Source: CAWIMX01 sp963792785 (GTDB taxonomy: Bacteria > Acidobacteriota > Vicinamibacteria > Vicinamibacterales > CAVVIG01). From it: 64,000 nucleotides of DNA. Of this stretch, positions 16,535 through 24,964 are shown piece by piece; position 1 is the stretch's first letter, and every line of letters starts with the position of its first letter. The DNA is taken from the NCBI GenBank assembly GCA_963792785.1, contig CAWBXO010000001.1:1736001-1800000 (forward strand), written 5' to 3'. The notes beneath the pieces were generated by a model, which was given only the letters and a program-made list of their open reading frames with translations, was not told where the DNA came from and did no database searches. The position numbers were made by a program, and so were the translations under genes.

Positions 16535-18650
16535 CTAGGGCAGCGCGTACGCGGTGTACTGGCCCGTCTCGCTGCCGCCGCTGTTGGCGATCACGATGTA
16601 CTGCTTGCCGTTCACGCTGTAGGTCATCGGTGAACCCGTGACCTGTGCCGGCATCAGCACGGCGCCGACCTGCTCGCCGGTGCGCTTGTTGTACGCGCGC
16701 ATCATCGCGCCGCGCGGCCGCCCGCCCGGATCGGTCACCTGCGGATCGCCGACGATGACGAGCGTCTTCGTGATGAGCACGCCCACGCTGCCCGGCTGGC
16801 CCGTCTTCGGGATGTTGAGGCCCTTCAGGAGCGGGTTGTTGCGGACGTTGTCCGGCGTGTCACCGTGCGGCACCTGGAACAGGAGCTTGGTGCCATCGTG
16901 CAGGTCGATCGCCGAGAGCACGCCGTAGGGCGGCTTCACGATCGACAGGCCCTGGAGGCCCTCGCCGAGCAGCGCGCGTCCCGTCAGGGCAGGCGCCGCC
17001 GCGCCGCGGCCACGGCCCGCGGGCGCCGCGCCGCGGCCGGCGGGCGGAGCCGTCGCGCGGCCGCGTGCGAGGCCGTAGTCCGGCTCGGCTTCCCAGCGCG
17101 GCTTGCGGTCCGACTGGTTCTCGACCCGGATCTGCTCGAACTCCTCCGGCTCGAAGCTGCCGACGGTCACGCCGGAATTGCTCGCCTGCGAGTAGAAGGT
17201 CGCGGTCTCCGGATCGAATCCGGCGCCCGGCCAGTTGGTGCCGCCGCCGGTGTTGCCGATGTTGATCGAGCCCTGCTTATCGGACATCGGGCCCGTCGGG
17301 GGCACGAACGGCGACTGCTCCCACCGGAAGTGGCTCAGGTTATCGAGCGCCTGCTGCCGCAGCGCCGGCGTGAAGTCGATCAGATCGTTCCGGCTGACAA
17401 ACGTCCGCGCGTACGGCGGGGGGTTCGACGGAATCGGCTGCGTCTTCGCGGTCTTCTCGTTGGGAATGTCCGACTGCGGAACGGCCGTTTCCGGCATCGG
17501 CCAAATCGGCTCGCCCGTGATGCGGTCGAACACATAGAGCCAGCCCTGCTTGGTCGGCTGCGCGAGCAGCTTGCGCATCTGCCCGTTGATGGGCACGTCG
17601 ATCAGCAGCGAAGCCGACGAGTTGTCGTGGTCCCAGAGGCCGTGATGGACCATCTGGAAGTACCACTTGCGCTGGCCCGTCTTGAGGTCGACGGCCACGA
17701 TGCTCTCGGCGAACAGGTTGTTCCCCGGGCGGTTGCCGCCGTACTCGTCAATCGTCGGCGTCTCGACCGGCAGATACACGAGCCCGGCTTCCGGGTCCAC
17801 GCTGATCTGCGTCCACACGCCCACGTTGCCCGTGTACTCCCACGAGCCCTCTTCCCACGTCTCGTTGCCGAACTCGCCCGGCCGCGGAATCGTGTTGAAG
17901 CGCCACAGCTCGCGGCCCGTCTTCACGTCCCACGCGCGGACCAGCCCCTTGACGTTCGTGCTGTAGCGATACCCCAGGCCCTCGAACATCGACGAGCCCA
18001 CGATCACCACGTCGCCCACGACCGTCGGCGTCGAGTGCAGGCCGATTTCGCCCTTCTCGAGGTCCACTTGCTTGTTGTTGCCGATGACCGCGCCGACCTT
18101 CATGTCGACGACGCCGTTCTGCCCGAACCCGTCGACCGGCCGGCCGGTCTTCGCGTTGAGCTCGACCAGGCGGTAGCCGATCGTCACGTAGAGGATGCGC
18201 TCGTCACCCCGGCCGTCGGTCCAGTAGGACAGGCCGCGGCCCGAGAGCTGGCGGGGCGCCCAGCGCGTCGCGCGCTCGCCCTCGTCCAGGTGATAGGCCC
18301 ACTTCAGCTGGCCGTCGGTCGGGTCGAGCGCCACCACGGAGCGGCTCGTGCCGCCGACCGCGTAGAGCGTCCCGTTCACCATGATCGGCGTCCCCTCGAG
18401 CTTGTTCTCGGGGCGCGGACCGAGGTTGTCGGTCTTGAAGGTCCAGGCGACTTCGAGGTCGTTGAAGTTGCTGGCGTTGATCTTGATCGAGCGGCGAGTA
18501 CTTGCTGCCACTGAGGTCGGCCGTGTACATCGGCCATTCGCCGTTGGCGGTGCTCGGCATGCGCTGCTGCCCGGCGAGCTGCGGGGCGACGAACACCGCC
18601 GCAGCCAGCAGGCCACAGGCCGCGGCCAATCGAGTGATATTTCGTGTCAT
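16535..18650 (-). pseudogene. PQQ-type beta-propeller dehydrogenase A, frameshifted
   Basis: The corrected product of about 704 aa has a Sec signal (MTRNITRLAAACGLLAAAVF), then WPMYTADLSGSKYSPLDQ. A one-base insertion at about 18481-18482 breaks the frame relative to paralogue B: the minus strand reads GATCAAGATCAACGCC where B reads GATCAACTCAACGCC. Downstream the frame is open to 16535 and carries tryptophan-docking propeller repeats (GQLKWAYHL, GRELWRFNT, GQRKWYFQMVHHGLWDHD) typical of quinoprotein dehydrogenases. No CxxCH haem motif or adjacent-Cys pair is visible. The start ATG 18650 has GGAGG 5 nt upstream. It may be a real mutation or a sequence error. The substrate (sugar or alcohol) is unknown. 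Confidence 0.8.
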
Positions 18651-18690
18651 CAGTCCTCCAAGGGTGAGCATCATAAGCCCGAACGCCCAA

Positions 18691-18728
18691 CAAAAAAAGG
18701 GCGGGCCACAAACGGCCCGCCCTTTGTC
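18691..18728 (-). terminator. Rho-independent terminator of PQQ gene B
   Basis: On the minus strand, a perfect stem GGGCGGGCC/GGCCCGCCC with loop GTTTGT is followed by seven T residues; flanking AAA/TTT extends the stem. It lies between the end of gene B (18796) and the start of gene A (18650), so the two paralogues are probably separate transcripts. Confidence 0.9.
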
Positions 18729-18740
18729 GGTACTCGATGG

Positions 18741-18788
18741 CCCGGCTAAAGCCGGACCCCACAAACCCGGCTCAAGCCGGACCCCACA
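18741..18788. repeat. Two direct copies of a CCGGCT-nn-AGCCGG REP-like palindrome
   Basis: Two 23-nt copies (18741-18763 and 18766-18788) differ at one base. Each holds the hairpin CCGGCT-nn-AGCCGG followed by ACCCCACA. A third copy of the core (TCCGGCTTCAGCCGGA) is at 60513-60528. Both sites abut the stop codon of a leftward gene. Confidence 0.8.
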
Positions 18789-18795
18789 GCTGCCG

Positions 18796-20904
18796 TTAGG
18801 GCAGCGCGTACGCGGTGTACTGCGCCGAGCCGCCGCCGCTGGTCGCGATGACGATGTACTGCTTGCCGTTGACGCTGTAGGTCATCGGCGAGCCGCTGAC
18901 CTGCGCCGGCATCAGCACCGCCCCAACCTGCGCGCCGGTGCGCTTGTCGTACGCGCGCATCATCGCGCCGCGCGGGCGCCCGCCCGGATCGGTCACCTGC
19001 GGGTCACCGGAGATGACGAGCGTCTTGGTGATGAGCACGCCCACGCTGCCCGGCTGGCCCGTCTTCGGGATGTTGAGGCCCTTCAGCAGCGGGTTGTTGC
19101 GGACGTTGTCCGGCGTGTCGCCGTGCGGCACCTGGAACAGCATCTTGCCGTTCTGGTTCAGGTCGATCGCGACGATCATCCCGTAGGGCGGCTTGACGAT
19201 CGGGAGGCCCTGCAGGCCCTCGCCGATCACCTGGCGGCCCGACGGAGCCGCCTGTGCCGCGCCGCGGCCGCGGCCCGCGGGCGCCGCGCCCCGGCCGGCG
19301 GGAGCCGTCCCGCGGCCCCGCGCCAGACCGTAGTCCGGCTCAGCTTCCCAGCGCGGCTTGCGGTCCGTCTGGTTCTCGACCCGGATCTGCTCGAACTCTT
19401 CCGCCTCGAAGCTGCCGACGCTCACGTTCGTGTTGGCGGCTTCCGTATAGAAGATGCCGGTCTCCGGGTCGAAACCCGATCCCGGCCAGTTCACGCCACC
19501 GGCGGTGTTGCCGATGTTGATCGAGCCCAGCTTGTCGGAATTCGGGCCCGTCGGGGGCACGAACGGCGACTGCTCCCACCGGAAGTGGCTCAGGTTGTCG
19601 AGCGCCTGCTGCCGCAGCGCCGGCGTGAAGTCGATCAGGTCGTCGCGGCTGATAAACGTCCGCGAATACGGCGGCGGGTTCGACGGGATCGGCTGCGTCT
19701 TCGAGGTCTTCTCGTTCGGGATGTCCGACTGCGGAACGGGCGTCTCCGGGATCGGCCAGATCGGCTCGCCCGTGATGCGGTCGAACACGTAGAGCCAGCC
19801 CTGCTTGGTCGGCTGCGCCAGGAGCTTGCGCATCTGCCCGTTCACCCGGGCGTCGATCAGGAGGGAGGCCGACGAGTTGTCGTGGTCCCAGAGGCCGTGA
19901 TGGACCATCTGGAAGTACCACTTGCGCTGGCCCGTCTTGAGGTCGACGGCCACGATGCTCTCGGCGAACAGGTTGTTCCCCGGGCGGTTGCCGCCGTACT
20001 CGTCAATCGTCGGCGTCTCGACCGGCAGATACACGAGCCCGGCTTCCGGGTCCACGCTGATCTGCGTCCACACGCCCACGTTGCCCGTGTACTCCCACGA
20101 GCCCTCTTCCCACGTCTCGTTGCCGAACTCGCCCGGCCGCGGAATCGTGTTGAAGCGCCACAGCTCGCGGCCCGTCTTCACGTCCCACGCGCGGACCAGC
20201 CCCTTGACGTTCGTGCTGTAGCGATACCCCAGGCCCTCGAACATCGACGAGCCCACGATCACCACGTCGCCCACGACCGTCGGCGTCGAGTGCAGGCCGA
20301 TTTCGCCCTTCTCGAGGTCCACTTGCTTGTTGTTGCCGATGACCGCGCCGACCTTCATGTCGACGACGCCGTTCTGCCCGAACCCGTCGACCGGCCGGCC
20401 GGTCTTCGCGTTGAGCTCGACCAGGCGGTAGCCGATCGTCACGTAGAGGATGCGCTCGTCACCCCGGCCGTCGGTCCAGTAGGACAGGCCGCGGCCCGAG
20501 AGCTGGCGGGGCGCCCAGCGCGTCGCGCGCTCGCCCTCGTCCAGGTGATAGGCCCACTTCAGCTGGCCGTCGGTCGGGTCGAGCGCCACCACGGAGCGGC
20601 TCGTGCCGCCGACCGCGTACAGCGTCCCGTTCACCATGATCGGCGTCCCCTCGAGCTTGTTCTCGGGACGCGGACCGAGGTTGTCGGTCTTAAAGGTCCA
20701 GGCGACTTCGAGGTCGTTGAAGTTGCTGGCGTTGAGTTGATCGAGCGGCGAGTACTTGCTGCCGCTCAGGTCGGCCGTGTACATCGGCCATTCGCCGTTG
20801 GCCGTGCTGGGCATGCGCTGCTGTCCGGCGAGCTGCGGCGCAACCCACACCGCGGCGGCGAGCATCCCGCAGGCCACCCCCGCCCGAATAATCTGTCGTG
20901 TCAT
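18796..20904 (-). CDS. PQQ-type beta-propeller dehydrogenase B
   Basis: The 702-aa exported quinoprotein-like protein has a signal peptide (MTRQIIRAGVACGMLAAAVW, cleavage near LAGQQR), WPMYTADLSGSKYSPLDQ, then propeller blades with W-docking motifs as in gene A. The length matches soluble or periplasmic PQQ dehydrogenases without a cytochrome domain; no CxxCH is present. A low-complexity Arg/Gly/Ala insert (GRGTAPAGRGAAPAGRGRG, about 545) is shared with A. Start ATG 20904 has GGAGG just upstream. It is a tandem paralogue of A; their middle 747 bp are essentially identical at nucleotide level while the ends have diverged. The substrate is not determinable. Confidence 0.85.
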   Translation of the reverse strand: MTRQIIRAGVACGMLAAAVWVAPQLAGQQRMPSTANGEWPMYTADLSGSKYSPLDQLNASNFNDLEVAWTFKTDNLGPRPENKLEGTPIMVNGTLYAVGGTSRSVVALDPTDGQLKWAYHLDEGERATRWAPRQLSGRGLSYWTDGRGDERILYVTIGYRLVELNAKTGRPVDGFGQNGVVDMKVGAVIGNNKQVDLEKGEIGLHSTPTVVGDVVIVGSSMFEGLGYRYSTNVKGLVRAWDVKTGRELWRFNTIPRPGEFGNETWEEGSWEYTGNVGVWTQISVDPEAGLVYLPVETPTIDEYGGNRPGNNLFAESIVAVDLKTGQRKWYFQMVHHGLWDHDNSSASLLIDARVNGQMRKLLAQPTKQGWLYVFDRITGEPIWPIPETPVPQSDIPNEKTSKTQPIPSNPPPYSRTFISRDDLIDFTPALRQQALDNLSHFRWEQSPFVPPTGPNSDKLGSINIGNTAGGVNWPGSGFDPETGIFYTEAANTNVSVGSFEAEEFEQIRVENQTDRKPRWEAEPDYGLARGRGTAPAGRGAAPAGRGRGAAQAAPSGRQVIGEGLQGLPIVKPPYGMIVAIDLNQNGKMLFQVPHGDTPDNVRNNPLLKGLNIPKTGQPGSVGVLITKTLVISGDPQVTDPGGRPRGAMMRAYDKRTGAQVGAVLMPAQVSGSPMTYSVNGKQYIVIATSGGGSAQYTAYALP

Positions 20905-21072
20905 TACTCCTCCAAGCGGGGGCATCATAAGCGATTCCCGCGTCCGGACGTCGACGCCGAGTTGTGAAAGTTTGGCTCCGCTGCGACCGCTTCTCCTCGC
21001 AGGCCGTCCGTAAGTATACCGTCTGCGCCCGCAAGGCTCAATTCACTGCAAACACGAGACTTGCACTTGGTG

Positions 21073-21101
21073 TTGCCACGGGTCCAGGAGGGGCGTAGAC
21101 T
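21073..21101 (+). promoter_or_regulatory. Sigma-70-type promoter of the oxidoreductase operon
   Basis: TTGCCA (21073-21078), exactly 17 nt, then TAGACT (21096-21101). The -10 box ends 8 nt before the ATG at 21110 and no Shine-Dalgarno is present, so a leaderless or near-leaderless transcript is likely. Confidence 0.6.
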
Positions 21102-21109
21102 CCGCGACC

Positions 21110-23851
21110 ATGGGTACGATTTCGCGGCGGACGTTCATCGAACGCACCGGCACCGCGGTCGCCGTCGCGACCGCCCTCCCGCCCGGCGCGGCCGCCCAGG
21201 CCCCGCCCCCCAACGCCACGCGCACCGCGATCACGCTCGTCGTCAACGGCACTTCCCACCGGATCGAGGTGGAAGACCGCTGGACGCTCGCCGAGACGCT
21301 CCGCGACGCGCTGAATCTGACGGGGACGAAGATCGGCTGCAACCGCGGCGAATGCGGCGCCTGCACCGTGCTCCTCGAGGGCAAGCCGGCGTACGCCTGC
21401 AGCCAGCTCGCGGTCTGGATGGACGGAAAGTCGATCCAGACGGTGGAAGGCCTGGCGCCCAACGGCCGGTTGAGCCCGGTGCAGGAGGCCTTCATCGCGC
21501 ACGACGGGCCGCAGTGCGGCTTCTGCACGTCGGGGCAGCTGATGGCGGCCACGGCGCTGCTGGGGGCGACGCCGCACCCCGCGCCCGACCAGGTGCGCGC
21601 CGGCATGGCCGGCAACTTGTGCCGCTGCTCGAATTACAACCGCTATGTCGAGGCGGTCGTGAGCGCCGGCGGCGGCGCCGCGCCCTCGCACGCCGAGGCC
21701 AGCGGCCTCGCGCCGCTCGCGACGATCGGGCACCCGTCGGCGCGCATCGACGCCGAGGAACGGTCGACCGGCCGGGCCACCTACACGGGCGACGTGAAGC
21801 TGCCGGGCATGCTCTACGCGCAGGTCCTGCGCAGCCCGCATCCGCACGCCCGGATCGGCCGCATCGACACGAGCCGGGCCCGCGCGCTGCCGGGCGTTCA
21901 CGCGGTGCTCACCCACGAAAACTGCGGCGAGATCGTGTGGGGCTCCGGCTCGGTCGCCGGCGGGCGCCAGTACAGCGATCAGATCAAGGACATCACCAAG
22001 CAGCAGCGGCACATCTTCTCGAACCCGGTGCGCTTCGTCGGCGAGCCGGTGGCCGCCGTCGCGGCCGTCGACCGCTACGTCGCGGAAGACGCGCTGCGGC
22101 TCATCGAAGTGGAGTACGAGCCGCTGCCCTTCGTCCTCGATCATGAGGCGGCGCTCGAGCCCGGCGCGCCGCAGATCTGGCCCGACGGCAACCTCGCGCT
22201 CGACGCCCGCAACGAGGCGCAGCCGATGCGGTCGAGCGACGGCGACGTCGAGGCGGGCTTCCGCGAGGCCGATCGCGTGTTCGAGGACCGCTACTCCACC
22301 GCGTTCGTCCACAACGCGCAGATGGAGCCGCGCGCGGCGGTCGCCAGCTGGAGCGGCGGCAAGCTCACGCTCTACTCGCCGAGCCAGGGCATCGCGAACT
22401 GCCGCACCGACACGGCGCGCGACCTGGGCCTCGCGCCCGAGAACGTCCGCGTGATCTGCCATTACATGGGCGGCGGCTTCGGCAACAAGAACCAGAACCA
22501 GGACGCCGACCTCATCGCCGCCGTGCTCGCAAGGGAAGCCGGCGCGCCCGTCAAGCTGGAGCTCTCGCGCTACGAGGACTTCGTCGGCGTGCACGGCCGC
22601 TGGCCGACGACGCAGCACTACAAGGTGGGCGTGAAGCGCGACGGCACGCTCACGGCGATCCAGCTGCGCGGCGTGAGCGGCATGGGCCCGTACCGCAAGA
22701 ACTCCGGCGCCATCGGCGGCATGGATCTCTACGAGTGCGCCAACACGGACTCGGAGATCTCGCCCGCGTACACCAACCGCACGGTCTCGGGCAACTTCCG
22801 CGGACCGGAGTTCCCGCAGGGGTACTTCGGGATCCAGTCGATGATGGACCAGGTCGCCACCGAGCTGGGCGTCGACCCGGTCGCGTTCATCCTGAAGAAC
22901 ATGACGCGGACGGGGCGCGGCGGCGCGGCCTTCTCGAACTACACGCTCGAGGACTGCGTCCGCCGGGGCGCGGAGCGCTTCGACTGGAAGAACCGCTGGC
23001 ACGCGCCGGGCGCGGGCGCGGGACCGATCAAGCACGGGCTGGGCGTCGCGTTCATGGCGTTCCGCTCCGGGCTGGGCAGCAGCAGCGCGGTGATCCGCCT
23101 CGACAGCCGCGGCCGCTACAGCGTGCACGTGGGCGTCACCGACGTCGGCGCGGGCGCCAAGACCACGATGGCGATGATCGGCGCCGAGGCGCTCGGCGTG
23201 CCGCTCTCGGAGATCGACCTGGTCTGGGGCGACACCGACACCTGCCCGTACTCGGTCGGCGAATCGGGCAGCCGCACGACAATCCAGACCGGTGACGCCA
23301 TCATCGCCGCCGCGGCGGACCTGAAGGCGCAGCTCGCGGCGAAGGGCGCGCCCACCGGCGACGCCGTGCTCATCGCCTCGGCCACGCCGCGGCCGCGCGC
23401 CACCGCCGTCCGCAACGCGTTCGGGGCGCACTTCGTCGAGGTCGAGGCCGACGTCGAGCTCGGGCGCGTCCGCGTCACGCGCTATCTCGCGGTGCACGAC
23501 TCGGGGCGCCTGATGAACCCGCTGACCGCGGCCAGCCAGATCAAGGGCGGCGTGATCATGGGGATCGGCATGGCGCTGCACGAGGACTTGCGCTACGACG
23601 CGCGCTCGGGCAAGCCGCTCACGGCCGGCTTCTACGGGGCGCGCATCTCGACGCACCTCGACGCGCCGGACGTCGAGGTCGTCTTCATCGAGACCGATGA
23701 CGGGCTCGGGCCGTGGGGCGCCAAGAGCATGGGCGAATCGGGCAAGGTGCCGGCGGTGGCCGCCGTCGCCAACGCGGTGCACAACGCGATCGGCGCACGG
23801 ATGAAGGATCTGCCGATCACGCGCGACAAGGTCCTGGGAGCACTGGCATGA
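21110..23851 (+). CDS. Aldehyde oxidoreductase, fused 2Fe-2S and molybdopterin subunits (PaoA-PaoC-like)
   Basis: The 913-aa xanthine-oxidase-family protein opens with a Tat signal (SRRTFIERTG, residues 5-14). Next is a [2Fe-2S] domain with plant-type cysteines 77, 82, 85 and 97 and a second cluster at 136, 139, 171 and 173 (CGFC...CRC). From about residue 205 comes the molybdopterin-cytosine-dinucleotide domain, with GGGFGNKNQNQD (about 455) and the catalytic glutamate in GESGKVP near residue 876. In E. coli PaoABC these parts are separate polypeptides; here the small and large subunits are one chain. The partner FAD subunit follows with an ATGA overlap. It is predicted to oxidise aldehydes in the periplasm, using Mo cofactor inserted before Tat export. 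The exact substrate is unknown. Confidence 0.88.
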   Translation: MGTISRRTFIERTGTAVAVATALPPGAAAQAPPPNATRTAITLVVNGTSHRIEVEDRWTLAETLRDALNLTGTKIGCNRGECGACTVLLEGKPAYACSQLAVWMDGKSIQTVEGLAPNGRLSPVQEAFIAHDGPQCGFCTSGQLMAATALLGATPHPAPDQVRAGMAGNLCRCSNYNRYVEAVVSAGGGAAPSHAEASGLAPLATIGHPSARIDAEERSTGRATYTGDVKLPGMLYAQVLRSPHPHARIGRIDTSRARALPGVHAVLTHENCGEIVWGSGSVAGGRQYSDQIKDITKQQRHIFSNPVRFVGEPVAAVAAVDRYVAEDALRLIEVEYEPLPFVLDHEAALEPGAPQIWPDGNLALDARNEAQPMRSSDGDVEAGFREADRVFEDRYSTAFVHNAQMEPRAAVASWSGGKLTLYSPSQGIANCRTDTARDLGLAPENVRVICHYMGGGFGNKNQNQDADLIAAVLAREAGAPVKLELSRYEDFVGVHGRWPTTQHYKVGVKRDGTLTAIQLRGVSGMGPYRKNSGAIGGMDLYECANTDSEISPAYTNRTVSGNFRGPEFPQGYFGIQSMMDQVATELGVDPVAFILKNMTRTGRGGAAFSNYTLEDCVRRGAERFDWKNRWHAPGAGAGPIKHGLGVAFMAFRSGLGSSSAVIRLDSRGRYSVHVGVTDVGAGAKTTMAMIGAEALGVPLSEIDLVWGDTDTCPYSVGESGSRTTIQTGDAIIAAAADLKAQLAAKGAPTGDAVLIASATPRPRATAVRNAFGAHFVEVEADVELGRVRVTRYLAVHDSGRLMNPLTAASQIKGGVIMGIGMALHEDLRYDARSGKPLTAGFYGARISTHLDAPDVEVVFIETDDGLGPWGAKSMGESGKVPAVAAVANAVHNAIGARMKDLPITRDKVLGALA

Positions 23852-24840
23852 AGGCCTTCACCAACAGCACGCCGCGCGATCTCGCCGACGCGGTGGCGCG
23901 TCTGCGCCAGGCCGCGGCCGACGGGCAGCACGTCGCGATTGCGGGCGGCGGCAGCGACCTGCTCGGCATGATGAAGGATCGCCTCGTCGAGCCGGACGTC
24001 GTCGTGCACCTGAAGGCGATGCCGGCGTCGGCCGGGCTCGACCAGGTGCAGGAGGGCGCGGGCGGCGCGGCGATTGGCGGCCTCGTCACGCTCGACACGA
24101 TCGCGAGCCACGCCGGCCTGCGCGCGCGCTACGCGGTGCTGGCCGAGGCGGCCGGCAGCGTGGCCACGCCGCAGATCCGCAACGTCGGCACCATCGCCGG
24201 CAACCTCTGCCAGCGCCCCTGGTGCTGGTACTACCGGAACGGCTTCCCCTGCTACAAGGCGGGCGGCAATCAGTGCTTCTCGTTCGCGGGCGAGAACCAC
24301 TTCCATGCGATCTTCGGCGGCGGGCCGAGCTACATCGTGCACCCGTCGGATACCGCGCCTGCGCTCGTGGCGCTCGGCGCGACGTTCCGCGTGGCGGGAC
24401 CGTCGGGTGAGCGCGACGTGCCGGCGGCGGAGTTCTTCGTGCTGCCGCGCCAGAACGCCGCGGCCGAGAACGTGCTGGGCGCCGGCGAGGTGCTCGCCTC
24501 GGTGCGCGTGCCCGCGCCGCGCGCGGGCCTCCGCAGCACGTACCGCAAGGTGCTCGATCGCGAGGCGTGGACGCACGCGGTGGTGAGCGCGGCGATCGCG
24601 CTGGAGATGGACGGCGGCACCTGCCGCGCCGCGCGGATCGTCCTGGGCGGCGTGGCGCCGGTGCCCTGGCGGGTGGCCGCCGCCGAGCGCGTGCTCGAGG
24701 GCCAGCGGGTCACGCCCGAGCTCGCCGCGCGCGCGGCCGACGCCGCGATGGAGGGCGCCCGCCCGCTCGCGCACAACGCCTACAAGATCCCGCTCACGCG
24801 GAACCTGATTCGTCGGACGATCACGGATCTCGCTGTCTGA
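23848..24840 (+). CDS. FAD-binding subunit of aldehyde oxidoreductase with 4Fe-4S cysteines (PaoB-like)
   Basis: The 330-aa CO-dehydrogenase flavoprotein-type subunit has the FAD-binding VAIAGGGSDLLGMMKD near residue 30 and ATPQIRNVGTIAGNLCQ near 107. After the second FAD motif come four cysteines at 121, 126, 135 and 143, an insert like the [4Fe-4S]-carrying loop of PaoB/YagS and 4-hydroxybenzoyl-CoA reductase. It has no signal peptide of its own, so it should be exported bound to the Tat-bearing partner. The ATG overlaps the partner's TGA. Confidence 0.88.
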   Translation: MKAFTNSTPRDLADAVARLRQAAADGQHVAIAGGGSDLLGMMKDRLVEPDVVVHLKAMPASAGLDQVQEGAGGAAIGGLVTLDTIASHAGLRARYAVLAEAAGSVATPQIRNVGTIAGNLCQRPWCWYYRNGFPCYKAGGNQCFSFAGENHFHAIFGGGPSYIVHPSDTAPALVALGATFRVAGPSGERDVPAAEFFVLPRQNAAAENVLGAGEVLASVRVPAPRAGLRSTYRKVLDREAWTHAVVSAAIALEMDGGTCRAARIVLGGVAPVPWRVAAAERVLEGQRVTPELAARAADAAMEGARPLAHNAYKIPLTRNLIRRTITDLAV

Positions 24841-24845
24841 CGTTC

Positions 24846-24944
24846 GTCACGGAAGGGCAGCCACGAAGGCACGAAGACAGGAAGAAGAACTTCTCGTCTC
24901 TCCTCTTCGTGACCTTCGTGCCTTCGTGGCTGTATTTTCGTGAT
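24846..24944. repeat. CACGAAGG-family long palindrome in a convergent gap
   Basis: Perfect 18-bp arms AGCCACGAAGGCACGAAG (24859-24876) and its complement (24914-24931) surround a 37-nt loop; looser pairing extends outward (GTCACGGAAGGGC with TATTTTCGTGAT). Related single arms occur at 15780-15802 and, inverted, at 32572-32594. The palindrome lies between two genes that converge and may serve as a terminator. Confidence 0.85.
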
Positions 24945-24964
24945 CGGAATGCCGCGTGACGACG

